Assembly (NCBI GenBank): GCA_937936675.1 | Contig: CALDDL010000223.1 | Span: 1-53,182, forward strand | From: an uncultured bacterium | GTDB lineage: Bacteria; Bacteroidota; Ignavibacteria; Ignavibacteriales; Melioribacteraceae | Direction: 5' to 3' | Length of the DNA: 53,182 nt | In this document: piece after piece, positions 9,004-18,439 of the stretch | Layout: each line of letters starts with the position of its first letter | Position numbering within the stretch: position 1 is the stretch's first letter | The notes under the pieces: generated by a model | Databases searched by the model: none | What the model was told of the DNA's origin: nothing | The model's input: only the letters and a program-made list of their open reading frames with translations | Made by a program: the position numbers and the translations under genes

Positions 9004-9006
9004 ACC
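8991..9006. terminator. Weak inverted repeat at the CDF/purE tail-to-tail junction
   Basis: GGTTT and AAACC (8991-8995 and 9002-9006) can pair across a six-base loop, right where the two converging genes overlap. On the plus strand it is followed by a T-rich stretch near 9010-9021. The stem has only five pairs, so a terminator role is possible but unproven. Confidence 0.25.
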
Positions 9007-9486
9007 CAATTTATCATTTTTTGCCATAGATTCTTTTTCCATTTCTTTTTTATAATCGATAAATTTTTGATATAGTTTTTCATCGGAAGTAGCAAGAATT
9101 TGAATAGCAAGAAGTCCGGCATTTTTAGCATTATCGATAGCTACGGTAGCGACAGGTACGCCGGAAGGCATTTGGACAATTGAAAGAAGTGAATCCATTC
9201 CATCGAAAGATTTACTTTTAACGGGTACGCCAATTACCGGCAGAGCAGTATGAGAAGCGGTCATTCCCGGTAGATGAGCAGCACCGCCTGCGCCTGCAAT
9301 AATTACCCTAATTCCCCTTTCATAAGCTGAATCGGCATATTCTTTGACTTGATTAGGAGTACGATGTGCTGAAACAATTCTTATTTCGTAAGGAATATTA
9401 AATTGTTTACAGACTTCACCTGCATTTTTCATCACTTTAAAATCGGAATCGCTTCCCATGATTATACCGACTAATGGATTAGCCAT
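8995..9486 (-). CDS. purE: PurE: N5-carboxyaminoimidazole ribonucleotide mutase
   Basis: 163 residues, typical of class I PurE. It converts N5-CAIR to CAIR in purine synthesis, using the product of PurK. The signature loops are present: MGSDSDFKVM, SAHRTP with the catalytic His, and AGAGGAAHLPGM. It follows purK by only eight bases and is probably cotranscribed with it. Its 3' end overlaps the converging CDF gene by nine bases. No regulatory element or riboswitch is visible ahead of the pair. Confidence 0.97.
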   Translation of the reverse strand: MANPLVGIIMGSDSDFKVMKNAGEVCKQFNIPYEIRIVSAHRTPNQVKEYADSAYERGIRVIIAGAGGAAHLPGMTASHTALPVIGVPVKSKSFDGMDSLLSIVQMPSGVPVATVAIDNAKNAGLLAIQILATSDEKLYQKFIDYKKEMEKESMAKNDKLGLV

Positions 9487-9494
9487 AAATTCAC

Positions 9495-10619
9495 CTAAAT
9501 TTTTATTTGTCGATCAGCTTTTTTTACTTTAATTAGGAGTGCATCAACGCTATTTCCGATAGCGGTAATGTGCCCCATTTTTCTTCCTACTCTTGATTCA
9601 TCTTTACCATATAAATGTAAATGAATATCTGGTTGCTTTAATATTGTTTTATAATTATTTATTTCAGAACTGCCGTTTTTCTTACCTAGAATATTTAGCA
9701 TAACGGCTTTAGGGCTATGCATAATTGTTTCACCGAGAGGCAAGCTCATTACTGCACGGATATGGTTTTCAAATTGAGATGTTCGGCAGGCATCAAGTGT
9801 ATAATGACCTGTATTATGAGGACGTGGAGCGATTTCATTTACTAGTATTTTATTATCGGAAGAAAAGAAAAACTCAATTCCGAATATCCCTTCCCCATCG
9901 ATTGCATCTATACATCTATGTGCAATTTTTATCACTTCTTTCTTAATTTTTACGGAGATATCAGCTTCTGCAATTACTAATTTACATATATGATTTTTCT
10001 GAATTGATTCAACAACCGGGTAGCAAAGAGTTTCGTTTTTACTTTTTACTATTATTATTGCCAATTCTTTTTTAAAATCGACAAATGATTCAGCATATAA
10101 TTCAGAATTTCTTGATTTTAGTTTTTTAAGAGCTTTATTAAAATCACTTTTATTTTTAACTAAGGCATTACCATAACCATCATATCCCATTTTTCGTGAT
10201 TTAACTACGAATTTATTTCCGAGAAGTTTTGAAATAGATTCATAATTCGAATGGGAATTAATCTCACAAAATTTACCTACGGGGATATTGTTATCAAAGA
10301 ATACTTTTTTTTGAATCAGTTTATCTTGAATTAGCGAGATAGTCTTTGAGGACGGGACGCACTTTTTCCCTTTATTTTCGATAGCTTCTATAAATTTAAA
10401 ATCGATAAATTCATTTTCGAGAGTAAATATATCGCAGGAATCGATAAAATTATAAAAGACTTTATTATTATCCACCCAGCCAATAAATTCATTTTTAGTT
10501 AATTTACCTGCTGGTGAGTTAACTGATTTTTCTAAAATTGCTACATCGAAGCCTAAACGTACAGCTGGGATCAAAGACATACGAGCAAGCTGTCCACCTC
10601 CGAGTATTCCTATTTTCAT
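9495..10619 (-). CDS. purK: PurK: N5-carboxyaminoimidazole ribonucleotide synthase
   Basis: 374 residues of the ATP-grasp superfamily. It carboxylates AIR with bicarbonate and ATP to give N5-CAIR for PurE. The N-terminus has the nucleotide-binding GILGGGQLARM, the centre has the ATP-grasp KSRKMGYDGYGN loop, and the metal and substrate motif VNEIAPRPHNTGHYT is intact. Lys and Asn content is high, in keeping with the AT-rich genome. It lies 12 bases downstream of the GIN-domain lipoprotein and eight bases upstream of purE. The lipoprotein ahead of it has no evident metabolic link, so the purK-purE pair may simply share its transcript. Confidence 0.96.
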   Translation of the reverse strand: MKIGILGGGQLARMSLIPAVRLGFDVAILEKSVNSPAGKLTKNEFIGWVDNNKVFYNFIDSCDIFTLENEFIDFKFIEAIENKGKKCVPSSKTISLIQDKLIQKKVFFDNNIPVGKFCEINSHSNYESISKLLGNKFVVKSRKMGYDGYGNALVKNKSDFNKALKKLKSRNSELYAESFVDFKKELAIIIVKSKNETLCYPVVESIQKNHICKLVIAEADISVKIKKEVIKIAHRCIDAIDGEGIFGIEFFFSSDNKILVNEIAPRPHNTGHYTLDACRTSQFENHIRAVMSLPLGETIMHSPKAVMLNILGKKNGSSEINNYKTILKQPDIHLHLYGKDESRVGRKMGHITAIGNSVDALLIKVKKADRQIKI

Positions 10620-10631
10620 AATTGGTTTCTA

Positions 10632-11279
10632 TTATTTTTGATTAATTGATCCGACACCCGAGACGTTAGTTCTAACCTTTTCCGGTTTCCCAAAATAATC
10701 AATTGAGCCGACACCTGAAACTTCTGCATCAATATTTTTAGAAGCAAATACGTCTGCATTAGCTGCACCGCTTACCTTCACCTTGGTTTCTTCAGATTTT
10801 AAGTTTTTTGCATCCAAGCTACCGGCACCTGAGATTACTGCTTTGAATTTTTTTGTTTTTCCGGTAAGATCGATGTTACCTGCACCGCTAAGATTTACTT
10901 CAAAATATTCTGAATTAATTCCCTCGGCATAAACATTATTAGCACCCGAGCTATTAATATATTTTAAATCTGGTGTAGTAATATAGATGCTTACTTCTTT
11001 TCTGGGAGAAAGAGTTTTTTTGGTATCAATATCAAGAATATCGCCACGGACTCTTGTTCTAATAAGACCTAATAGATTTTCTTCTGCAGAAATTTTCAAG
11101 CTATACTTATCTGCAATTTTTATTTTTACAGAAAAAGCACCACCGACATAGATCTTATTAAAATTAGATACTTTTCTTACTTCTTCATTTACATTCCCGT
11201 TACCTCTAACACCCCACATTCTGCAGCCAACTAAAGAAGTAGCCATTATTATCGTTAATAGTAAAATTCGTACTCTCAT
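10632..11279 (-). CDS. GIN-domain (DUF2807) lipoprotein, putative cell-surface adhesin head
   Basis: 215 residues. A lipoprotein signal peptide ends with the lipobox LVGC (Cys19), so the protein should be anchored to a membrane outside the cytoplasm. The rest matches the putative auto-transporter adhesin head domain (DUF2807/GIN), which is common in Bacteroidota. Recurrent S-G-A/V-G-x-I/A turns (SGAGNI, SGAGSL, SGAANA, SGVGSI twice) occur about every 20 residues, as expected for a right-handed beta-helix. The family has no firm biochemical role. It is the first gene ahead of purK and purE and diverges from the triple AAA+ gene across 141 bases. Confidence 0.85.
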   Translation of the reverse strand: MRVRILLLTIIMATSLVGCRMWGVRGNGNVNEEVRKVSNFNKIYVGGAFSVKIKIADKYSLKISAEENLLGLIRTRVRGDILDIDTKKTLSPRKEVSIYITTPDLKYINSSGANNVYAEGINSEYFEVNLSGAGNIDLTGKTKKFKAVISGAGSLDAKNLKSEETKVKVSGAANADVFASKNIDAEVSGVGSIDYFGKPEKVRTNVSGVGSINQK

Positions 11280-11420
11280 ATCTTCCTCTATTTCATTATC
11301 TTATTAGACGAAATATAAATGAAAAAGTTAAATTTATCTCATTAAAATAAATTTAGATAATTAGCAAATCTTTTGATATTTTTTGCTTTCTTACAAATGG
11401 ATACAAATAATTAAAATCTG
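11280..11420. other. Divergent intergenic region before the triple AAA+ gene
   Basis: 141 AT-rich bases between two divergent starts. It must hold promoters for both directions. On the minus strand, TATATTTC about 40 bases before the lipoprotein start resembles a Bacteroidota -7 element, but there is no TTG 20 bases upstream of it. Nothing convincing appears on the plus strand. Confidence 0.3.
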
Positions 11421-14400
11421 ATGAACGAAAACGTAAATATATTATTACAAGAGGCATACGAACATCTCTGGAATGGAAGATATCGATTAGCATTAACGAA
11501 TGCCGAAAAAGTGATAAATGCTATGCCAGATGATTCTGATGCAGCAATTTGTTATGCGCTTGCTTTATTAGAAAACGGGTATCCTGCAAAGGCGATGGAA
11601 TTTGCAAATATTGCTTTAGAACTTAAGGGTGATACAAGGAAAGCTCGATATTACAGAGCTTTCATACTTAATAGAATGAGTATTTTTGAAGGGGCTATCA
11701 CCGATATAGACAAAACAATCGAAGAAGAAAAAAAGTATCTAGCAGATATTTATATATCAAAAGTAAGAGCATTAGCCGGGTTAAGTAAATTCGATGAAGC
11801 ATTAAATGCGATCGAATTAGCTATTATTTTAGAAGATGGAGAAAATGAGAAACTAAGTATTACTAAATCATTTTTAGAAAATGCAATTAGTATATCCAGT
11901 AAAAAGACAAAATTAATCTTACCTGAAATCAAAGAGATTATTAATTCTCTCGGTGAAGCAATTAAACAAAAAGAATATTGGTACTCACTTCATTTATCTC
12001 AATTACTATTAAAAGAGAATCTTCCTTCAGACTTAAAAGTAGAATTAAATATTAAAGAACTCGAATCAATGTTTTATTTATTTCAGATAAAGCCGGCTCT
12101 TAAGAGGGCTGAATCGCTTAAAGATGAATTAGGAAACAATAAAGAGTTCATAAATATTTATAATCTCATAAAAAAACAGAGTGCTAAGAATAGTGAATCA
12201 GCATCTGAAAAATCTATTGATACAAAGAGAGACGAAATTAAACAAAAGAAGAGCGGTAGAAGAGAATTACCTAAAGATGATATTATATTAAAATCAGAAA
12301 CAATAATATATCCTAACGAATATGCTGAAGTAATATCCCTTAAACTTTTTGATGCGAATAAAGATAAAAATAACGGTGAACGAAAATATTACTCTCAATT
12401 CGATGAATTGACGAATAAAATCGGCGCTGAAATAATTATAACTAATCCCGCATATAAGAAAAATGATCTGTTATATAACTGTTATGCAGTATGGTATTTA
12501 AATGATTTTGAGATTTTCCGAAATAATTTCAGACTAAACGTAAAGAAAGAATGGGAGTCTATAATCTTTGCTCAAGCTTATGGGAACGAAAACGGTGGCA
12601 CTTGGAAAAAGGGACAGGCAAGAGTAGAGATTTATTTAAATGATTTTAAGGTATGCGAAAGGAATTTTATCATTAACGATCATCTTATTGAAGAAGACGA
12701 ACAACTAGCAGATGATATTAAAAATAAAGAAGAGGAAACAACCGACAAGGAAGCGAAAGATTCTTCTCCTTCACCATTAAGATCCTTAGATGAACTATTA
12801 GAAGAATTAAATCAATATACTGGTTTATCAAGTATAAAAAATTCGATAAAAGATTTTATTACATTTTTAGATTATCAGAAACATAGAAAGTTACACGGAT
12901 TAAAAACTGAAGAAAAGATCGCCGTTAATACTGTATTTATCGGTAATCCCGGCACCGGTAAAACAACGATAGCGAGATTAATTGGTGAGATTTTAAGAGC
13001 ATTAGGATTCCTTGATAAAGGGCATGTAGTGGAAGTGGATCGTGCTGCATTAGTCGGGCAGTATATCGGAGAGACAGCTCAAAAAACAGATAAAGCAATC
13101 ACGGAGGCAATGGGTGGAGTTTTATTTATTGACGAAGCATATACATTGATAAAAAAAGGGGGCGGACAGGATTTCGGTCAAGAAGCAATTGATATTATTT
13201 TAAAGAGAATGGAAGATAAAAAAGGTGAATTTACCGTTGTAGCTGCTGGATATCCGGATGATATGGAAACATTCCTTAATTCTAATCCCGGATTAAAATC
13301 ACGTTTCACTCACACATTTATTTTTGAAGATTACACGCCAGAAGAGCTTTTAATAATATTTGATAATCTCATAACAAAAGAAGATTATAAAATTAATGAA
13401 GAGGCGAAAGAATTATTAAAGAAGGAGTTCATCAATTTATATCGTTCACGAGATAAATCTTTTGGCAATGCACGATTAGTAAGAAAAATATTTGAAGAAG
13501 CAAAAATTAAAATCAGTAAAAGAATTCTAAATCTTGAAGAATCAGAGAGAACTTCGGATTCGATAAATCTTTTTACGGTAGATGATATTAAGTCGATTAT
13601 AACAAGAGAGAAAGCAAGAGAAGTCCACCTCCCTATCAATGAAGAAGCACTTAAGGAATCCTTAGATGAACTAAATAAATTAGTAGGTTTATCATCAGTA
13701 AAAAAAGAGATAAACGATTTAGTAAAATTAGTTCGATACTTTATAGAAGAAGGAGAAGATGTAACACAAAAATTCAATTCTCATATTTTATTTCTTGGCA
13801 ATCCCGGAACCGGGAAAACAACGGTGGCGCGGATATTCAGTAAGATATATAATGCTTTAGGAATCTTACCAAAGGGACATTTAATAGAAACCGATCGACA
13901 AGGATTAGTGGCGGGTTATGTGGGACAGACAGCCGAGAAGACGAGTACAATAATCGATCGCTCTTTCGGAGGTACTCTTTTCATTGATGAAGCTTATGCA
14001 CTAGTCAAAAAAGAAGGGGGCGAGAACGATTTCGGAAAAGAAGCGATCGATATTTTACTTAAACGAATGGAAGATGACAGAGGTAAATTTATCTGTATTG
14101 CTGCTGGTTATACAGACGAAATGAATGACTTTATAAACAGCAATCCGGGAATGCTGTCTAGATTTAATAAAACATTTATGTTTGAGGATTACACTCCCGA
14201 AGAATTATTAACAATAATAAATCTTTCTCTAGAAAAAGATAAAAAAACCATTTCTGAAAGAGCTAGAGAGGAACTAAGCAAACATTTTAATGAAATTTAC
14301 AGAAATAGAGATAAAAAATTCGGAAATGCCCGTATAGCAAGAAATATTATCGAAACTGCAAAGACAAAACTATTATTAAGAGTTGCCGATATTCCTCAAT

Positions 14401-15320
14401 CCGAAAGAACCGATGAAATAATTAATAAAATTGAGTTAGAAGATATTCAAGATGTAATTTCGAAGAAAGAGAATCAAGCCAAGGAATATGAAGTGAAAGG
14501 CGATCCTCTAGAACTTCAAAAATATATTGATGAGCTAAGTCAATTAACGGGATTAGAAAACGTAAAGCAAGGCGTATTCAAATTAATGAGTGGGCTTAAA
14601 GTTGCTCAATTAAGAAAAGAACGGGGACTTCAAGTAATAGAAAAAAATCTTAATTGTGTGTTTATGGGTAATCCCGGTTCCGGTAAAACTACGATTGCAA
14701 GACTAATCAGCAAGATATTTAAAGAGCTTGGTCTTCTTCAAAAAGGCCATTTGGTAGAGGTGGATAGATCAAATCTTGTAGCTGGATATCAAGGACAGAC
14801 GGCGATAAAGACGGATAAAGTAATTAAAGAAGCACTTGGCGGTACTCTATTTATTGATGAAGCTTATACACTATTTCGGGGTGGAAATGATTTTGGTCAA
14901 GAAGCGATTGATACCTTACTCAAAAGGATAGAAGATTATAGCGGACAATTAGCCGTAATTATAGCCGGATATCCTGAAGAAATGAAATTATTCTTAGAAT
15001 CCAATCCCGGTATTGAGTCGCGATTTAATAATTATTTCATATTTGAGGATTATAATCCAAGACAGTTGCTAAGTATTGCGGCTGACTTAGCCGATAAGAA
15101 TGGTTATAAATTAGATGAAGGAGCTCTTCAAATTTTATTAGATATATTTAATGATATTTGCAGTAATAAGGATAAATCATTCGGGAACGCACGTACTGCA
15201 AGGAATGTTTTATATAAAGCAATCAGCAATCAAGAAGAAAGAGTATCAAAACTATTTTCATTAAGTGATGATGATCTAATGACTATCATACTTGAAGATG
15301 TAGATAAGATTGATAATTAA
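11421..15320 (+). CDS. TPR protein with three CbbX/SpoVK-type AAA+ ATPase modules
   Basis: 1299 residues. Residues 1 to about 260 are helical TPR-like repeats (AICYALALLENGYPAKAMEF, then DIYISKVRALAGLSKFDEAL). A Lys/Glu-rich linker leads to a beta-rich domain at about 290-425, with a C-terminal WKKGQARVEIYLND strand. Three AAA+ modules follow, with Walker A loops near 508 (GNPGTGKTT), 793 (GNPGTGKTT) and 1083 (GNPGSGKTT). Each has a Walker B LFIDEAY, a SRF arginine-finger region and the second-region motif FGNAR. The modules belong to the family of Rubisco activase CbbX, sporulation protein SpoVK and EccA, all remodelling ATPases. A cytoplasmic machine that remodels protein complexes is the best guess, but its target is unknown. 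It converges on pduT with six bases between stop codons. Confidence 0.88.
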   Translation: MNENVNILLQEAYEHLWNGRYRLALTNAEKVINAMPDDSDAAICYALALLENGYPAKAMEFANIALELKGDTRKARYYRAFILNRMSIFEGAITDIDKTIEEEKKYLADIYISKVRALAGLSKFDEALNAIELAIILEDGENEKLSITKSFLENAISISSKKTKLILPEIKEIINSLGEAIKQKEYWYSLHLSQLLLKENLPSDLKVELNIKELESMFYLFQIKPALKRAESLKDELGNNKEFINIYNLIKKQSAKNSESASEKSIDTKRDEIKQKKSGRRELPKDDIILKSETIIYPNEYAEVISLKLFDANKDKNNGERKYYSQFDELTNKIGAEIIITNPAYKKNDLLYNCYAVWYLNDFEIFRNNFRLNVKKEWESIIFAQAYGNENGGTWKKGQARVEIYLNDFKVCERNFIINDHLIEEDEQLADDIKNKEEETTDKEAKDSSPSPLRSLDELLEELNQYTGLSSIKNSIKDFITFLDYQKHRKLHGLKTEEKIAVNTVFIGNPGTGKTTIARLIGEILRALGFLDKGHVVEVDRAALVGQYIGETAQKTDKAITEAMGGVLFIDEAYTLIKKGGGQDFGQEAIDIILKRMEDKKGEFTVVAAGYPDDMETFLNSNPGLKSRFTHTFIFEDYTPEELLIIFDNLITKEDYKINEEAKELLKKEFINLYRSRDKSFGNARLVRKIFEEAKIKISKRILNLEESERTSDSINLFTVDDIKSIITREKAREVHLPINEEALKESLDELNKLVGLSSVKKEINDLVKLVRYFIEEGEDVTQKFNSHILFLGNPGTGKTTVARIFSKIYNALGILPKGHLIETDRQGLVAGYVGQTAEKTSTIIDRSFGGTLFIDEAYALVKKEGGENDFGKEAIDILLKRMEDDRGKFICIAAGYTDEMNDFINSNPGMLSRFNKTFMFEDYTPEELLTIINLSLEKDKKTISERAREELSKHFNEIYRNRDKKFGNARIARNIIETAKTKLLLRVADIPQSERTDEIINKIELEDIQDVISKKENQAKEYEVKGDPLELQKYIDELSQLTGLENVKQGVFKLMSGLKVAQLRKERGLQVIEKNLNCVFMGNPGSGKTTIARLISKIFKELGLLQKGHLVEVDRSNLVAGYQGQTAIKTDKVIKEALGGTLFIDEAYTLFRGGNDFGQEAIDTLLKRIEDYSGQLAVIIAGYPEEMKLFLESNPGIESRFNNYFIFEDYNPRQLLSIAADLADKNGYKLDEGALQILLDIFNDICSNKDKSFGNARTARNVLYKAISNQEERVSKLFSLSDDDLMTIILEDVDKIDN

Positions 15321-15329
15321 TTATTATCA
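15311..15329. terminator. AT-only inverted repeat between converging AAA+ and pduT genes
   Basis: GATAAT and ATTATC pair perfectly around a five-base loop, extended by one T-A pair, and span both stop codons. It could weakly mark the end of both transcripts, but without G-C pairs or long T tracts it is not a convincing terminator. Confidence 0.25.
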
Positions 15330-15878
15330 TATCATCTCACTAAGGAGTTCGGGACGGGGTTGAGCGATGACTACCTTATTAACCAACAAACCTTTAGAAG
15401 CAATTAACTGAGCTCCTGATTCGACTGCGCTTGTAACAGCGGCTACTTCACCAGTCAACGTACAAAAAGCTTTACCGCCTAAAGCCATTGCAAGACGAAT
15501 CTCAATAATTTTTACATTAGAAGATTTTATTGCTGCATCTGCACCTTCAATTAGTGATGCAACAGAAAATGACTCAATAATGCCGAGGGCTTCAAGTTTA
15601 TCGATTTTTGAATGTCCGGCTAAAGCAGGAAAAATATCCGGATGAACATTTGGAATAACAAAGGTATCAATTACCGCAAAATCAATTTGATTTACCGCAG
15701 TATCGACTGCAGTTTGGACTTCTGCCACATCACCACCAATTAGAACCATATATTTTCCCGAACAGATTGTCCGCGAAAGCACTAATTCTACTTGAGAAGT
15801 TTTTAGCATGATATCCGCTGCTTGCATTCCTGCCGCTATACTAGTTAATTCTATTAAACCGAGTGAATTCATTTCCAT
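15327..15878 (-). CDS. pduT: PduT-type tandem-BMC shell protein with iron-sulfur site
   Basis: 183 residues made of two bacterial-microcompartment (BMC) domains in tandem. The first starts SLGLIELTSIAAGMQAADIM and the second LGIIESFSVASLIEGADAAI. The pattern follows PduT along its whole length, including RTICSGKY, whose Cys39 corresponds to the PduT cysteine that holds a [4Fe-4S] cluster at the centre of the trimer. In propanediol compartments PduT is thought to conduct electrons across the shell and to bind PduS. Here pduS lies ten bases upstream in the same operon, which supports the pairing. No hexamer or pentamer shell gene or cargo enzyme appears in the window. Confidence 0.93.
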   Translation of the reverse strand: MEMNSLGLIELTSIAAGMQAADIMLKTSQVELVLSRTICSGKYMVLIGGDVAEVQTAVDTAVNQIDFAVIDTFVIPNVHPDIFPALAGHSKIDKLEALGIIESFSVASLIEGADAAIKSSNVKIIEIRLAMALGGKAFCTLTGEVAAVTSAVESGAQLIASKGLLVNKVVIAQPRPELLSEMI

Positions 15879-15887
15879 AATTGCCTG

Positions 15888-17201
15888 CTATCTTTCAATT
15901 ATTATAAAATTGTCATTTGCTTTAGTTACTACACCATCAATAGATGAATGTATATTTGCGCCTAATTTTCCTGTATCGATTTTTCCGACTAAATCCCCTT
16001 TAGAAACATTATCGCCAATCGATACATTCAATGAAGCCGGTACGCCTACATGCTGTTTCAAAAATATTTTTACGCTTTTGGGTTGTGGCTTCGATTCTGT
16101 AAAAGGAGTTTTCTGTTCGTATTTTAGAACGTCCATTCTTTTCATCAGTTGTTTTAATGGTACTCTTCTTCCCTCTTTAATCGGATGTACCTTTACAGGT
16201 TTCTTTTGTTCATAACGTTGATTATTTTTTCTAAGTTCAGCTTTTCCTTGATCGCATGCTTCGCGTGGATATAAATCTTCTGGACATGAATAGAGTGAGC
16301 ATAAACCGCATGAACAACATAAGTCTGCATATTGATTCCAGACAGCTTCTCCTGTTGAAGTGAATTGAAGAGATCGCATTACTTTATGAGGTTGAACATC
16401 ATAGCCGAGAAGATATCTTGGACAAAACTCCGTGCAGTAGCTGCATTGATCGCAGGCTGATTTTCCGATTCTATTCATTCCACCAAGAGGACGATTCATT
16501 CTTGAAACAAGATAATGATCATTAGGAAGTATGATTATTCCCGCAATAGTTTTTGTTACGACTTCTTCCAAATCGAATGTTAAACGACCCATCAAAATTC
16601 CGCTAACAAATATTGCATATTCCGAAACGGAAGCTCCTCCGGCAAATTCAATTAATTCTTTAAATGAAGTGCCAATCGGAGTAAAAAATGTTTTCGGTTC
16701 TTTTACCAGACCTGTAACAGTAACTAATTTTTCAGTTACCCGAATATCTTTAAGAGCATTTGAAATATTATAAAAAGTCTCGACATTATTAACAACGCAT
16801 CCAACATCTAAAGGGAGACCATGAGGCGGTATCAATCGTTTAGTTGCAGCATAAACCAATTCATATTCATCTCCGGAAGGATAAAAATCGCCCAAGAGAC
16901 ACATTTCAATTCTATTATTTGAATTATTTTTTTCTACCTCTTCAATAGCAGCGCTATTTTTAGCTTTAATACCGAAGTAAGATTTTTTAGCTTCGGTACT
17001 TTTCATCATTTCGCTAACACCTTCCAATATTTGAGAGGGAAAGTTTTTCATCAGCTCATAGTCTTTATGAATAAGCGGTTCGCATTCGGCTCCATTTACT
17101 AAAACAAATTCGATTTTTGAATTGGCTTTTATATGAGTCGGGAATCCTGCACCACCTGCTCCGACAACTCCTGCATTAAATATTTTTTCGGAAAAGCTCA
17201 T
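15888..17201 (-). CDS. pduS: PduS-type flavoprotein / iron-sulfur electron-transfer protein
   Basis: 437 residues related to RnfC and NuoF. The N-terminus has the flavin/NADH loop GVVGAGGAGFPTHIK and NGAECEP. An SLBB-like region sits at about 160-210. Two [4Fe-4S] motifs follow (Cys250/253/256/260 and Cys295 or 296/298/301/306), then a barrel-sandwich C-terminus (GDLVGKIDTGKLGANIHSS). PduS is known as a cobalamin reductase that passes electrons from NADH inside propanediol microcompartments. The start overlaps the SpoIIE-phosphatase stop by four bases (ATGA), and pduT follows. No B12 enzyme is encoded nearby, so the acceptor here is unknown. Confidence 0.92.
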   Translation of the reverse strand: MSFSEKIFNAGVVGAGGAGFPTHIKANSKIEFVLVNGAECEPLIHKDYELMKNFPSQILEGVSEMMKSTEAKKSYFGIKAKNSAAIEEVEKNNSNNRIEMCLLGDFYPSGDEYELVYAATKRLIPPHGLPLDVGCVVNNVETFYNISNALKDIRVTEKLVTVTGLVKEPKTFFTPIGTSFKELIEFAGGASVSEYAIFVSGILMGRLTFDLEEVVTKTIAGIIILPNDHYLVSRMNRPLGGMNRIGKSACDQCSYCTEFCPRYLLGYDVQPHKVMRSLQFTSTGEAVWNQYADLCCSCGLCSLYSCPEDLYPREACDQGKAELRKNNQRYEQKKPVKVHPIKEGRRVPLKQLMKRMDVLKYEQKTPFTESKPQPKSVKIFLKQHVGVPASLNVSIGDNVSKGDLVGKIDTGKLGANIHSSIDGVVTKANDNFIIIER

Positions 17202-18436
17202 TTATCTTTCCTTTTGATAACTACAATTGTTTTATCATCAACATATTTGCTCTCGGTAGTAGAGAACTTTAATACGTCATCCAAAATTAAGGCTACAATT
17301 TCTTTTGGAGTTTTATCCACATTTTTTTTAATAATCTTTTCTAAACGTTTCTCTTCATAAAATTCGTATTTATGGTTAGCAGATTCCACAACGCCATCGG
17401 TATAGATAACAAGAATATCACCATTATGAAAATTAATGCTATCGGTTTCGTATTTAGAATTAGGAGCGGGTCCAACTAATGGGCCGGTTGGTTGAAGATA
17501 TGATATTTTATTTTTGTATTTGCTATAAAACATCGGAGGATTATGTCCGGCACTGGCATAGAGGAAAAGCCCCTTTTTATCATTGGATAATTCACCATAG
17601 AATAAAGTAGCGAATTTATCATCACTAAATATTTTATTAATAAGTTGATTCAAGCGATTCATCATGGGAGAAATTTTCATTTGAAAAGTAGAAGCCATTC
17701 TAACCGCACCAGAAATGTACATAGCTTCGGCAGCGGCGGCAATACCTTTAGAAGCAGCATCACCAACAACAACGCCGAGGCGATCTTCTTCATCTCCAAT
17801 TTTAAGATAATCGTAAAAATCTCCTCCTATAATTTCTGCGGGGATAGTAACTCCGAATATTTCATAATTATGGAATCTGTATTCATGTTCGGGAAGGATA
17901 CTTCTTTGCAATTGTTTTGCTTTATCGAGATCGGCAATTAAGCTTTCTTGAGATTGTGCAATTTTTCTTTCATGCAATTTAGAAGTTAGAACGGTAGCAA
18001 CAATATTAAGAGTATATCTTAAATCATTGCCTATTTCATTACTATTTAGAGCGATAAGATACTCATAGTAACGATTGCCATTAACTCTTATTTTACTTCC
18101 GACTCCGGAGGCAGAGTACTTAAAAATTCCTTTTGAAATAAGAGTTTTGTTTGTCTCGCTTGCGAGAATTGTTCTTTCTTCTGTAATCTTATCAAAAATC
18201 GGGTATTCTTCTAGTTTAAGAGCAAAATCTTTTGGAATTTTCTGCACCTTACCGCATTGGAAATATAATTTATAGGTATGTTCGACTGAATCTAATTGCC
18301 AAACCCTTCCACCGAGAATATCAGTTCGTGGATCATTAATGAGTTCTTCTAGAATTTCAGTCAATAATTCTTTTTCAGTATTAAAATGTTTAGAGGCAAT
18401 ATTTTCTAAAGCACGGTATAATTTTTTCTGTATCAT
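17198..18436 (-). CDS. SpoIIE/PP2C-type serine phosphatase with N-terminal sensor domain
   Basis: 412 residues. Residues 1 to about 155 look like a GAF-type sensory domain. A short helical linker (SLIADLDKAKQLQRSILP) leads to a PPM/SpoIIE phosphatase domain. The metal-binding acids are visible in IIGGDFYDY (Asp206), VVGDAASKG (Asp226), VIYTDGVVE and VDDKTIVVI; AGHNPP is also present. Such enzymes usually dephosphorylate anti-sigma-factor antagonists or other STAS-domain proteins, but no STAS or anti-sigma kinase gene is in the window. It lies four bases after the M64 peptidase and overlaps pduS by four bases. Confidence 0.9.
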   Translation of the reverse strand: MIQKKLYRALENIASKHFNTEKELLTEILEELINDPRTDILGGRVWQLDSVEHTYKLYFQCGKVQKIPKDFALKLEEYPIFDKITEERTILASETNKTLISKGIFKYSASGVGSKIRVNGNRYYEYLIALNSNEIGNDLRYTLNIVATVLTSKLHERKIAQSQESLIADLDKAKQLQRSILPEHEYRFHNYEIFGVTIPAEIIGGDFYDYLKIGDEEDRLGVVVGDAASKGIAAAAEAMYISGAVRMASTFQMKISPMMNRLNQLINKIFSDDKFATLFYGELSNDKKGLFLYASAGHNPPMFYSKYKNKISYLQPTGPLVGPAPNSKYETDSINFHNGDILVIYTDGVVESANHKYEFYEEKRLEKIIKKNVDKTPKEIVALILDDVLKFSTTESKYVDDKTIVVIKRKDK

Positions 18437-18439
18437 TTA

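Noticed and set aside
12880..14900. Repeated DNA in the AAA+ gene as a repeat element
   Set aside because: The similarity is at protein level between three AAA+ modules and has diverged at base level; it reflects domain duplication.
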